Part shown: piece by piece, positions 18,421 to 29,639 of the stretch
Layout: each line of letters begins with the position of its first letter
Numbering within the stretch: the first letter of the stretch is position 1
From: Lactarius indigo
Lineage: Eukaryota; Basidiomycota; Agaricomycetes; Russulales; Russulaceae
DNA: 64,000 nt
Reading direction: 5' to 3'
Assembly (NCBI GenBank): GCA_025766275.1
Contig: JAFKAC010000012.1
Span: 496,001-560,000 of the forward strand
Notes under the pieces: generated by a model
The model's input: only the letters and a program-made list of their open reading frames with translations
Told to the model about the DNA's origin: nothing
The model's database searches: none
Made by a program: the position numbers and the translations under genes

Positions 18421-21400
18421 ATGCCTCGCACTCGTGATGTTATCATTCCTGAAACTGTTGAAGGCATCGAGGAGGTCGTCATCAAGCACACCAAATCGAA
18501 GCGTGGTACAATCCGGACAACGGAAAAGGTTGTTCCCGTTGTCCGTCCACAGAAGGAGCGATCCGGACAGCCTTCACGGGCACGCCAGAAGGATGCACAC
18601 CTGCAGATTCCATCAGCTAGTGTCAAAGGTTCTGGGAGGCCTCTCCACATCCCTGGAGACCCGCAGATGGACCCATACACGGAAGAGCAACAGTATGACT
18701 TCCACAATACAGAAGAGGATGGTCAGCTACAACCCGACTCAACAGCCACCCAACAGGCCACTGTATGTCTCACATTTATTCATATCATGTAGCTATCCTG
18801 ATCAGATGTAGACTCCAATGAAACAGTGGGTGGAGCTCAGGGATAGATATCTCCATGTTCTCCTGGAGATGGAAGGTCGGGGAAGATCTGACAAGTGTTC
18901 CATGTGCAGCAAGAAACCTGAAATAAAGTGTCCGGATTGCTTTGGACCACTGTTGTTTTGCAAGGACTGCTGTCTTGAAGCTCACAGGAACTCCCCATTT
19001 CACAGACCACTACTATGGAATGCAACCCACTACACTCCAGTAACTCTGCACTCCCTCGGATTTGTATTGTGCATCGGGCATGGTGGTATGCCATGTCCAC
19101 GAACAGTTGAGGTAGTTATGGACACACATATCTTGCAATGTCTTGTAGTGCTCATATTACCTTAGGGAATCAGAGCTGCACAAGCAGTCTCCACTAGTAG
19201 AAAGAGGAGTTCTGGGAAGAGACGTGCCCACTCAGCATCTCTTGCATCTGTTTCTGAGGGTCCTGATTCTCCAGATAATTCTGGCCAACTTCCTACACCT
19301 CGCGAGACTCCACAGCCAGAAGGCCCATCCACTAATCCGGATATCTCTGACAGACTCTTTGACTCCCTGGATATGTCTCCGGATTCTAATGACAGTGATT
19401 CCAGCAGAGTGCGGACAGCGGACTCTGGTAATCCACTGTTCACTTTTGTTGACAGAAGTGGAATCTTCGACATGGAGGTAGTATTCTGCATTTGCCCAGG
19501 AATGGACAATATTGGCGAGCAGCTTCTCCAATCCAGGCTATTTCCATCCACATTCTGGCAAATAGAAACATTATTCACATTCACAGTATTGGAGGACTTC
19601 ATTCTGGATAACCTGGAATGCAAGACCACAGCCCAGCAGTATTATTCAAAGCTGCAAAGCATGACAAGCAAGATGTTTCCCAACAATGTGCAAGTATGTC
19701 TTCATCCATACATACACACACTCCCATCCACCCACATCCAGATCTAATAAATGTTTACAGAACCGTTACAAGCAACTTCTGAGAGCATCTCGCCAGTGGC
19801 GTGACCTCAAGGGCAGGATGGAAAGTGGGCTTGGACATCAGTCAGAAGGAGAGAGCTGTCCAGATGGAGCCATGGCAATATTCTGCCCTGCATGCCCACA
19901 GCCTGGAATCAATCTTCCTAAGGATTGGAAGACACTATATCCTCCGTATGTCATTTATGAACTGGCATCTCCACATACTCATACTCCCCATTGAAGTGAC
20001 CAGCTTATCCGGACATTTATCATGGACGGAAACTTTTCCGCAGAACACATGCGCCATAGATCCGGGGACAAGGATGTTGCATTATCAGCAGGAATGGCAT
20101 TCATGGCCAACCCTGATTCCTACAAGGCTCATCTCCAGTGCGGAAAAGAAATAGCCCAAGTATGTGATGTCTTCCTTACCCGGATCCTTTTATCTAATGG
20201 CCTTATAGCCCAGCACATGTAATACCTACAGAGCCATTGAACAGGCAAATTCTAGTAGGACACACCTTGATGTCACAGGGATTGGTGCAACTGCCTGCTG
20301 CCATGGGTTCTTTGTTCCAACATCTGTGGTGGATTTCCAGAAAGGAAAGAGGTATGCATGTTCTCTTGGAATCCCTATATCCGGAAGTGATGTACCATTT
20401 CCGATAGGCAAATCAATATGGACTACAGCATATGCAAAGCACTCTCATACAATATGGAGGACATCCCTGTGGCTCTTGTCATGTATGACATCATGTGCCA
20501 ATATAGAGTCCACTTCCAGGAGAGGGTCAAATGCAGTCTGGAACTCTCACTACCAAGCTCACTGACACTCCGGATGGGAATTGGACTGTTCCATATCCAT
20601 GGGCACCAGGATTCTTGCTTGCCAAGGTTTTCTCCCAGCTACATTCCAGGAGCAAAGCAGGTTGATGGAGAAATAATCGAGACCTTGTGGGCACCCCTGA
20701 ATAATATCTCTCGCAGCATCCGAGGGATGTCCTTGGACCATAGGCAGGAGGTATTGGATTCCCACATCAATTACTCCAACTGGAAGAAGCTGGTTAGGAT
20801 TGGTATGTATTATCCATCCGGACTATCCCATATGTTAATACAACACTAATGACACTTGTATGTGAAAGTCCCATCACTACTAAAGCGGTGGAAGCGACTG
20901 GACTCTGGCTTGGATGCCAGTGCAAAGGCATATAAGGCACTCAATCAACACTTCAAGCATAAATCTGAACAATGGCTGAAGGATGATGAGGGTGCTCAAC
21001 AGGAGAGACAAAAAACCCCATCTTCCATGGATATCTATGACACTGTGAAGGAAAAGGGTGTGTGGTCTGAATCCGAAATCTTCCCCCCATAATTGATGAA
21101 TGTCTCCAGCCCCATCCCGGGCTGCTATCCAGCAACAGCTTACTGAGGAAGAGAGCAGGGACCATTCCATCCAGGGTGAGACATCTTGGATTTCATGTGG
21201 GCTTAAGATACAGGAATTACAGTATGTCCACAAGGATCCTTCCTAATTCATTGAATAATGACCTACCCAGACTTGCAATCCGCTATCAGCTCCGGAGTCA
21301 GGGATCAAGGCTCACTATAGAAGATTCACAAGTCCTTGAGAATAAGCGCAATCGCATACAGAAGCTTATTGATATGTTTGAGCACCAGGCAGACACCTTC

Positions 21401-22359
21401 CTACACCATCATCAGGATACAGATGATGTTCCGGTATGGTCTATGGGGGACTATGCTGAATATGACAATGTGGATGACATAGATGGCTCCGGAAATCCTG
21501 GCCTTGGACCTTCTGGCCATTACCATGGTGCCCAACTTCTGATGGCTTGGGAATGGAAAGTTCCAATGTTGAGGACATTCCCCTCCTTCTTCCGTCATCC
21601 CTTGGATGGGAGTGGTGTTCAAGCCACAGTATCAAGTCTCTTGCAATGAAGGAAGCTAAGCTACGCTATGCTCAGGCAAATGATTCCATCCACAGGATCC
21701 GCCTTGCTTTAGGATTCAAGTCTGCACTCTTCCGAACACAAGTGCGGGATGCCCGTACACAAAAGACAAAGACCCGTGCATGGACTGCAGTTCATGGTGT
21801 TGATAGCACAGTCCATGAGCATGCCCGGAACTATTGCATGGCGCGGGATGCATACATCAAGGTCCAGGAAGAATCCGGAGACTTTCCGGAATTACCACCC
21901 CTCCACCCCACAGATCTTCGCATCAGCACAACCATCCTTGGAGCAGCACAGGTGGGACAACGCAATAAACAGCTCCCATGGATATGGAGCTTTGGGGTCT
22001 CTGAAAGGCATGATGGAACTTGGATGGATGAGTGTAGGCCAACATCCATTGCCATATGATGAATGCTTACAGATATTTCAGTTAACCGAGTTCATTGGCT
22101 TCGTGCAAAAGCTCAGTTTGAGAGGTGGAAGGAAGAACAACACAGTATTCATAATGAAGCCATATGGATTCCGGCTTACTTTCATTCCAAGGCGGAGCAT
22201 TGGAAGACCAGGATGGATATGGCAGCACAGGTGCTGCTTCCTGGCCATGAAGCATATGCATCTCACCAAGCACATGCATGGGAGGAACTATCTAGGAGTT
22301 CTGTAAAGGCACTAATCCCAATCACCTCTTCTCCATTAAAACATTTAGAGACTATGTAA
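18421..22359 (+). CDS. KDZ transposase with CxC2 cysteine cluster
   Basis: This is a multi-exon gene starting MPRTRDVIIPETVEG. Introns placed include 18773-18811, 19112-19165, 19694-19760, 19946-19996, 20160-20208, 20352-20407 and 20813-20868. The N-terminal Cys-rich module (CSMCSKKPEIKCPDCF ... CKDCCLEAHRNSPFH) and FCPACPQPGINLP match the CxC2-type KDZ-associated zinc cluster. The RNase H-like core shows FIMDGNFSAEHMRHR, TCNTYRAIEQANSSR, VVDFQKGKRQINMDY, LVMYDIMCQY and QVDGEIIETLWAPLN; the Asp of MDGNF, the Asp of MYDIM and the Glu of DGEII are the probable catalytic triad. The C-terminal part (AKLRYAQANDSIHRIRLALG, KTRAWTAVHGVDSTV, NRVHWLRAKAQFERW) is the usual helical tail. Between about 21430 and 21560 the frame changes without a convincing intron, so splicing there is uncertain. 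Confidence 0.92.
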
Positions 22360-22948
22360 AGGTGTATCCTAGTTCTGATCTATTCCCATAAACTGTAAAT
22401 CAATGATATCACTCCACTTATTTCATGTATCACAATGGAAGGCAATCTCTACATTACAGGAATTACAAGGGAAGTGATGCTTCCATCATAGATAACTCAT
22501 GGAAGTTGGTTATTATGTTATTTCTTGGATTCCAGAAAGCTACTGAAGGTGATTTTGGTAAGTTAAACGGAAAGCTAAGACTTCCACTCCTGGAAGTGAC
22601 ACAAGTTTTGATTCCTCCATTTCTGGAAATAATATGTGTTAGGATTTCTGTTCAGGAAACACATGTATTGATTTCCGCATTTCGGGAAAATGACACAGGT
22701 GTTAAGGTTTCCGTTCGGGAAATGATAGGGTTTTGATTCCCCATTTCCGGAAATGATTTGGGTTTTGATTTCCTGTTTCCAGAAATGATACGGGTTTTTA
22801 TTTCCCCATTTCCGGAAATGATACGGGTTTTGATTTCCCCGTTTCCGGAAATAATTTGGGTTTTGATTCTCCCGAAATGGGAGAATGACATGGGTCCATC
22901 TCAGGAAATAACACAGGTGTTAAATCTTATGTTCTGAGAATGGGTTTT
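22360..22948. repeat. Right subterminal repeats of the KDZ element (TTTCCGGAAA units)
   Basis: Units of 32-33 bp of the form TTTCCGGAAATGATACGGGTTTTGATTTCCCC start at about 22744, 22776, 22809 and 22842, with looser copies (TTTCAGGAAATAACATGGGT) continuing into the inverted repeat. Each core is a CCGG palindrome. The unit length equals that of the left array although the sequence differs. Confidence 0.8.
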
Positions 22949-23237
22949 GGTACTCCCATTTCAGGAAATAACATGGGTCATGATTCCTCCGTTTCAGGAA
23001 ATAAATGAGTGTTTATTCATCTGTTTCGGAAAATGACCCGGAAATCTGATTCTTCCATTATAGAAGGAAACATTGCTACTTCCTTTAGCAATTCCTACAT
23101 CGGAACCGACGTCGGGTGGCCCATGAATTCCGGAAGAATTTTGTGCGTCGGCCGACGTCGGTTGGCCCATGAGTTATGAGGGGTTCTTCCCGTCGGATGG
23201 CCCATGAGTTATGAAAGTTATGGCAGATCATTATGTG
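22949..23237. repeat. Right terminal inverted repeat of the KDZ element
   Basis: This is the inverted counterpart of 21-309, with the same order of conserved blocks on the opposite strand. The two arms differ at only a small fraction of positions, so the element is not ancient. Confidence 0.9.
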
Positions 23238-23245
23238 GCAGCTGC
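23238..23245. repeat. Right target-site duplication of the KDZ element (GCAGCTGC)
   Basis: This is the second copy of the octamer flanking the transposon. The sequence beyond it (GCCGCATACACC) aligns with unit B (GCGCCAAATACC at 29639-29650), so the duplicated host unit resumes here. Confidence 0.8.
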
Positions 23246-23960
23246 GCCGCATACACCTCCGAAAAAGGATGATCTGACCCTCCGGGCGTTGGGTGTGCAC
23301 ATCCGCTGCAACATTAGAGATGAGAGCGCGGACGTTGACATCGCGACGACCGACGAGGGGCTGGTAGCAGTTCTCACCTCTGATGACGTCTGCACCTAAC
23401 CCAGCGAACTTGAAAATACCCTACCCGCATCTCACTGGTTCCCGTCGGCCTCCAGCCCGCCCACCAGCAATCACGACGAAGGCCAAGATCCTCGCTCTTC
23501 AAATGAACCAGCGTTCCGAGTCGACAAATGCCCTTCCGCGGCCAAGAATGAGAAGCCGAAGTCAGAGGCGTACAAGCAGACGTGGTTCATCTTTGAGCAG
23601 CACCTCCTTGAGCAATTGCTCACTGCGACCCCCCGACGGAGAGAAAAATCGGTCAGAAACACCATTCTTCAAGCTGTCCGTGCATGAGGAAAACGTGAAT
23701 GTTCACGTCTTTTTTAAAATTTATAGGTGGTCCAAGACATCGAAGGCTATGGACGGTCGCCGCACTCCATGTTAGGTCGCGAGCCGTTTATTGAAAAGTT
23801 GAAATTTTTTTTGGTGTGAAAGTAACATAGCGTATACACAATATAATAGGCCGTAGACAACTTCAGTTTTTGTACAAACGCCGCGACTCAACGCACCCAT
23901 CGAGTCCGCGCTGCTGTATGCATGCACATGCGCACTAGGCCCACTCTTTCTGTTGTGATC
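23246..23960 (+). pseudogene. Degenerate gene remnant upstream of the STAND gene, unit A
   Basis: Short coding-like stretches are shared with unit B: DESADVDIATTD (23318-23360) and, further on, NEKPKSEAYKQTWF (about 23548-23590) and EQHLLEQLL. The frames shift repeatedly and no single product can be assembled. I do not recognise the family. The rest, to about 24100, holds nothing clear. Confidence 0.4.
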
Positions 23961-24117
23961 TAACCACTTACCGGTTCTTGATGCCCTCTCTCGCTAGTGG
24001 ATGGAATTCGAGCCCCTCCACACCTCTGGCGACTGCTACCCTGACAATATCTGTTTGTGCGTCTATCTTCGCGTCTATCTTCACATCCACGTTACATCGG
24101 CAGTCGCCGACGTCTTC

Positions 24118-24698
24118 TTTTTTTTTTTTTTTTTTTTGGAGAGCGTTTTATTTCCGGTAACTACCTTGTCTCTAATTACCGAAAATAAGTGCTAGATAGC
24201 AGGAGATTTACCATCAGCCCTATCTAGCCCGCATGTAGCCAGGCCGAAGCCCAGATGTGAGGGAAGATGCCTTTACGCACGCCCCATGGTGTTGGGGTAG
24301 TGTGGGACTCAGTGCACGTGATCATCTTAGAACCGGACGCTACGTGCTCTCATACCCACTAAAACCTCACTGTCTTTCATCCAGTTGGGTGGTAATTCCC
24401 GTTCCCGGCTGAGGGCTTCCTTCCATGTGCTGTCCACTGACTGCACCATGGCACCACATCTTTTTATCTTGGTCGCGGTTATTTTGTCATTCGTGAGTCT
24501 CTCGTTAATTGCCTGTATCCATCGGTTCTTGATTTCTTGCTCTGAGTGGGTTTTTAATTGGATTGACCTTTCGCATCTTAGGACCCATATCAGATACGCA
24601 GACTCAGAGATTAGGATATGAAGCAGTCGGTTCGGGCCAGAGAGATTAGGTCTGTTTTGTCTTTCCTGGTCCCGTCGGATTTGATTTTCCGGTGGAGC
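24118..24698 (-). mobile_element. 5'-truncated LINE (non-LTR retrotransposon) insertion
   Basis: A 20-base T run at 24118-24137 is the poly(A) tail of a minus-strand element. The 15 bp repeat GTCGCCGACGTCTTC flanks it (24103-24117 and 24699-24713). The equivalent place in unit B (about 31960-31975) has no insertion. On the minus strand the frame is open from the truncation point to TAA at 24327-24329 and includes SESAYLIWVLRCERSIQ and KNRWIQAINERLTNDK. That is the region C-terminal to reverse transcriptase in fungal LINEs. The absence of stops suggests a recent, dead-on-arrival copy. Confidence 0.85.
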
Positions 24699-24823
24699 GT
24701 CGCCGACGTCTTCCTAGGACACCTGACCAGGCGGTGTACACCTCTGCCTGGTCTTCACATTCCTCGTCCCTGTCCTCACCTCCTCATAACTTGGTCGCTT
24801 CCTCCACAGTCGCCACACCTGTC

Positions 24824-27800
24824 ATGTCCCAGACATCAAGTACAAGCGCAACTTCCTCGCGCTTCCAAGACATTTTCAATGCCGCCTTCAAGTCATATCA
24901 AAAGCAGACCAAGAAAGACCTTATCGCGCACCCACTCGGTTCCCAGTTGCAATCGTGCGATTCGATCAATGCCATCGTTGCTGTGCTTCGAGACCAAGTT
25001 CGGGAATTCGACCAGGCTCACAGTGGCGATGAGAGATTGACGAAGTGGTTGATCCCGACCGTGAATGTTCTGTACGCGTTTTCTGCTGCCCTCTCCGAGG
25101 GCGTCGGTCTGGTGAGTCTCGACATTTGAGTTAATGTGAACCTCTCTGAGTTATGTTTTGTAGGTGTTTTCGCCTGCAAAAGCGATCTTTGCGGGAATCG
25201 GCGTCTTTCTTTCAGCGAGTACCCTATCTGTTCTTTACCCAGATCGTTCTGATATCGGTCTCATAGGCTGCCAAGGACGTTGCAGCTAGTAAAGATGCTC
25301 TCGCAGAGCTGTTTGAACGCATAGGGTCCTTTTTCAGCCGGCTTGAAAGCTACACTGAGGTGAAACCGACTGCAGCGATGACGAACATAATCACGAAGAT
25401 AATGGTGGAGGTGCTGATGATATTTGGGATGGCAACGAAAGAGCTAAGGCGGGGATCGGCCAGTGAGTTTCCGATTGGCTGTCTCTTGATCCCCACTGAA
25501 GTGCGCGTAGAGAAGTTCCTGAAGAAGTTGGCCGGAAGGACTGACCTGGAGGACGCGATCAAGAAGCTTGACAGATTGACGCAAGAGGAGGCTCGAATGG
25601 CGCTTGCGGAAGTACTGAAGATCACACACATTGTTCGGGACGACGTGAAAGTAGTCGATGGCAAAGTGCAAGGCGTAGATGGCAAGGTAGACGAGATGGG
25701 CGGCAAAGTAAACGTCATGAGCGACAAAGTAGAGGACGTGGACAACAAAGTCGACGACGTGGGCAATAAAGTCGACGATGTAGGCGATAAAGTCGACGAC
25801 ATCGGCGACAAGGTAGACGATATCGGCGACAAAGTAAACGACATCGGCGACGAGATAGATGACGTGGGTGAAAAGGTAGAAGACATCGGTGACAAAATAG
25901 ACGATGTGGGTGGAAAAGTGGAGGATATGGGCGACAGAGTGCAACGCGTTGATGAAAAGGTCCAAGTAGTCATTGGTGGTGAGCGACCCATGTCCAGCCA
26001 GTCACCAATACCTTCTAACGTGTTTAATTTCAGACCGGAAGGAAGAAAAACTAATTATGCAACAGACGGCAAACAACGTAGACGAAATCAAGTGTTCGTG
26101 ATCTCTTGACATCGCTGTTCTCGCTGCTCGAGTCTAACCCTACTCACAGGGAATCAATTAACACAGCTCTTACGAGCATGGCTCTCTCCCGCCGATCCCT
26201 CTACAAATCACATCATTGCAAGAAAGGCTCAACACAAAGGAACGGCCGTGTGGTTCTTCCAAGATAGTATCTTCTTCGGATGGAAGTCTACTGGCTCCCT
26301 CTTGTGGATCCACGGAAAGCGTGCGTTTCCGTCAGCATTTTTTTGGGTTCGCACCTTCTGACAGATTCCGGATTTCGTAGCTGGCTCTGGGAAAAGCGTT
26401 ATCTGGTTTGTTGTTCCTTTCCTGCGTTCCTTTCGGAACTTACTTTTCACCAGTTCCTCCGTTATTCAAGATATCATGGCTGTATGCGAAGCGGGATCAG
26501 CCATCATGGCCTACTTTTACTTCGACTTCAGGGATCTCAATAAACAAACCTGTCGTGACCTGCTGCTTTCACTCGTATCCCAGCTTTCTACTTCCTCTAG
26601 CCCTTGCTGTGACATTCTCAACCGCGTTTACACTTCACACAAAAATGGCGCTCATCAACCGAGTGACGACACCTTGAAAGAATGCCTCAAAGAGATGCTG
26701 AGACTCTCAGGGCAGGGTCCAATTTTCATCGTCCTGGATGCGCTCGACGAATGTCCAGACTCGTCCGGGATCCCATCTCCTCGTGATGAGGTCCTTCGAC
26801 TTGTGAAGGAACTCGTCGACCTTGACCTGCGAGGGCTTCACATTTGCGCGACCAGCCGTCCCGAGGTCGATATCCGAGCTGTCCTCGAGCCGCTGGCATT
26901 TCGTTCGGTTTCCCTACATCACCAAAGTGGACAACAAACGGACATCGCTGACTATGTCCGAACCGTCGTGAACTCACCTTCGAGTATGGCGATGAGGAGA
27001 TGGAGAGCAGACGATAAGAAGCTTGTGATCGAGACGCTGACAGAGAGAGCCGACGGAATGTGAGAGCATCGAGCTATTCTACGCTAAGAGGCGATTCTTA
27101 TATTGTCGAACAGGTTTAGATGGGTATTTTGCCAGCTAGAGGCGCTGCGACATTGCTTCCCACCGAACCTGCGCCGATTCCTTAACGAATTGCCCGAGAC
27201 GCTGGACGAGACATACGAGCGGATATTGAGGGGCATCAATAAAGCTCAAAAGGATGACGCGCGTCGTCTGTTGCAGTGCCTTACTGTCGCTATCCGGCCG
27301 CTTCGAGTCGATGAGCTTGCGGAGCTACTGACGTTCGATTTTGAAGCGTCAAGCTCTGGAGGGATTCCGAAGTTGAAGGACAGCTGGCGTTGGGATGATC
27401 AAGAGGAAGCTGTACTTTCGACGTGTTCAAGTTTGATCGCCGTTGTCCCAGTCGGTGATTTCCGGGTGGTGCAATTCTCGCACTTTTCGGTGAAGGAATA
27501 CCTGACGTCGGCTCGTCTGGCACAGTCACAAGGAGATGTTTCCCAGTTCCATGTTGGCCTCGAGCCAGCGCATACGATTCTGGCGCAGGCTTGCCTGGGA
27601 ACACTGCTTCAGCTGGACGAACACGCTGATGCCGAAGAGTTTCCTCTTGTTGAATACGCTGCTGAACACTGGGTGGACCATGCACGATTCGAGAATGTGT
27701 CAACACGCGTGCGAGATGGGATGGATGACCTGTTTGACAGCTCCAAGCCATATTTCGCAGCGTGGCTCAGGGTGCACGATGTTGACTATAACGGCTCGGA

Positions 27801-28542
27801 CAGCTTCCATTTTTATTCGGACGACGTTTCACAGGCCGGTTCCCCGCTTTACTACGCTGCATTCTGTGGGTTCTATGACCTGTCAGAACGGCTTATTATG
27901 AAGCACCCTGAACAAGTAAATGCACATGGTGGTCAGATGCAAACTCCGCTTCTGGTAGCTTTGTCCCAGAGACACTTCGGTGTCGCGGATTTACTCCGCG
28001 AACATGATGTGATCATGGATGTTCGAGTCGGTGATGAGAGGACCTCACTACAAGCAGCGTCGATCTGTGGAAGCACCGATATCATGCGCTGGCTACTCAA
28101 TCACGGCGCAGATCCAAATGCTCGAGAGGATGACCGCCGGACAGCGCTGCACTTGGCAGCGCTCAATTTGCATCTCGAGGCAGTCCAAGTGCTACTCGAA
28201 TACAACGCAGACGTTAACTCGCGTAGTGAAGAAGGCCAAACACCATTACACGACACCATATCCTACGATGAGTGGCCCCCGGAGGGAGAGAGGATCGGCG
28301 TCGTGCGGCGACTACTGGAACATGGGGCGGACCCAAATGCATGTGATGACAAGCACTCGACTCCGTTACATCAAGCCTCGTCCAGGGGGTTCCTCGAGGT
28401 CGCTCGCATGCTGCTCAGCTACGGAGCGAACGTAGATGAGAAGGATGGGGAGGGCAAGACCCCATTTGAAGTGGCCTCGGCAGAAGGACAGGATGAAATG
28501 AAGAAACTGCTGTTAGAACATGGTGCTGTGGCTCAGCCGTAG
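24824..28542 (+). CDS. STAND (NLR-like) NTPase: Goodbye domain, heptad coiled coil, NACHT, ankyrin repeats
   Basis: This multi-exon gene starts MSQTSSTSATSSRFQDIF. The N-terminus (SYQKQTKKDLIAHPL, LRDQVREFDQAHSGDERL, KWLIPTVNVLYAFSAAL) matches the fungal STAND N-terminal 'Goodbye' domain. Then come about 15 heptads of the DKVDDIG type (25650-25965). The NACHT follows: the Walker A motif HGKPGSGKSVI is assembled across an intron (26321-26380) and Walker B is IFIVLDALDECPD (about 26720). A winged-helix part (FRWVFCQLEALRHCF ... RPLRVDELAELL) precedes about seven ankyrin repeats (27830-28520) ending in EHGAVAQP. Such proteins are thought to sense non-self and trigger fungal innate or incompatibility responses. 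One intron uses a GC-AG boundary (25215-25266), and the junction at about 26092 needs a GTTCGT donor. No disabling change was found. Confidence 0.88.
25650..25965 (+). repeat. 21 bp coding repeat encoding D-K-V-D-D-[VI]-G heptads
   Basis: Successive 21 bp units encode seven-residue repeats (NKVDDVG, DKVDDIG, DKVNDIG, DEIDDVG, EKVEDIG, DKIDDVG, GKVEDMG). Val/Ile at positions 3 and 6 gives an alternating 3-4 hydrophobic spacing, consistent with a long acidic coiled coil between the Goodbye and NACHT domains. Unit B keeps only a few of these heptads. Confidence 0.85.
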
Positions 28543-28847
28543 CTTATATGAATTCACGTTTCAGTTACCGACACGTAGAAATCTATTAGTGATATCAGAA
28601 GTCTTTGTATAGTATACAGTAGCTGCTTGGTGAAGCATGAAGCCGCAAGTCGCGCTACTGTATCGAATGAATAAATTTGTTATTAAGTATATTGACCACG
28701 TGATCGTTTCCTGCTGGCTGGTGGGTGTGCCGCGTGCGAGTTGGCACCAAAGTTGACTTGACCCAACTTTAACCCAACTCACACCCCACCCCGATCCTGC
28801 CTCTACCTTTATGCCAACTAGCCCATCCACCGACACACGTACCACCC

Positions 28848-29373
28848 ATGGCGGGTACATCTGACCCAAATCAAGCGCAGAATCTCGTCGAGGTACCGTG
28901 AAAACTCGCCCTTCTCTTTGCCGGCTAAGAGCCTCTCCTCACCGCTCGTCCGCCCGCCCACTCTTTCTCGCGCTCCTACGCTGCAGATTGAGAAACAGTA
29001 CGTATCGTATCGCCCTTTTTGCCGCGGGTCGATGATCAGTGTTACAAGTTTGTTGTGAAAGCTGTCGAGCATGCGCAGGTACGCTCGTTGCCCCAACGGT
29101 CGTCGCAGGATGACCCAACTTCCATAGACGTACTGGTACCTGCTGGAGAAGATCGCTCCGCGTGACTTGAAGCTCACAAGGTGACAAAACAAGTCACTTT
29201 GGGGGGCCTGGGTTAGAATTGAGTGCTGGCAGGTTCGATGACGAGATTTACGAGCACATGATACGCAAGTACCCGGAGTTTGCGACTGTGCCGCATACGA
29301 GCCTCGTTGCGCTCGACGAGGACTGGATGAAGAACAAAAATGGCAAGGAACACTGAGGTGCCTTTATCAATTC
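28848..29373 (+). pseudogene. Truncated PBDC1/YPL225W-type pseudogene (unit A)
   Basis: It begins MAGTSDPNQAQNLVE and follows the exon pattern of the intact copy at 36019, with clear exons for YWYLLEKIAPRDLKLT and FDDEIYEHMIRKYPEF. The acceptor before the third exon has become GTTACAAG with loss of a base, and TGA at 29354-29356 replaces the Gln codon in the GKEQW motif. All sequence after ATCAATTC (29373), half the protein, is missing at the duplication breakpoint. Confidence 0.88.
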
Positions 29374-29639
29374 TTGTCGAAGACACGAAAAGGTCCTACC
29401 CCCCTCCGTGCCTTCGTCCCGCTCGTCTCCGTGCAACGCGTTATACACTATACCAACCACCAAGTACACAACAAACTGCGTTGTCGTCAACTCAGCAGCT
29501 TGTACGAAGAGCGAGGCGGTTTATCATCGAACCAGTTCTCGCCTCGTTTGAGCTCTCATCTGACTCACCCGATGGGGAGCAATTGGCACCTGGATTGGCA
29601 CCAAGGGACCTTCGCCCTTCACGTGAAAGGGAGAAGCCG

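Larger units (their letters stand above)
21..23237 (+). mobile_element. Giant KDZ-superfamily DNA transposon with accessory genes and a nested retrotransposon
   Basis: The element is bounded by long inverted repeats and an 8 bp direct repeat, and encodes a transposase of the Kyakuja-Dileera-Zisupton (KDZ) superfamily. Removing the nested gypsy element (about 7.84 kb plus 5 bp duplication) leaves about 15.4 kb. The gene order is an unrecognised minus-strand gene, a minus-strand Ser/Pro-rich gene, a plus-strand Zn2Cys6 gene, a plus-strand acidic protein and the plus-strand transposase. Long stretches between them are palindrome-rich repeats. The boundaries were set from the inverted repeats and from the paralogous unoccupied site in the downstream duplicate (29633-29640). 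The transposase looks full length, so the element may be autonomous, but one junction in that gene is unresolved. Confidence 0.9.
23246..29373 (+). repeat. Tandem duplication, unit A (carries the KDZ and LINE insertions)
   Basis: This unit aligns collinearly with unit B (from about 29641 to 36554) over a gene remnant, a STAND NTPase gene and the 5' half of a PBDC1-type gene, with many substitutions and indels. The match resumes left of the transposon in the first ~20 bases of the window (GTCAAAGGGAG against GTGAAAGGGAG at 29623), so the unit extends beyond the window. Homology stops abruptly at about 29373, inside PBDC1. Confidence 0.9.

Noticed and set aside
22652..22891. 79-codon minus-strand frame (repeats of KTRIISGNGEI)
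   Set aside because: Translation of the right subterminal 33 bp repeats of the KDZ element.
25350..25991. 213-codon minus-strand frame with SSTLSPM-type repeats
   Set aside because: Antisense of the heptad repeats of the STAND gene; same-phase codon repetition keeps it open.
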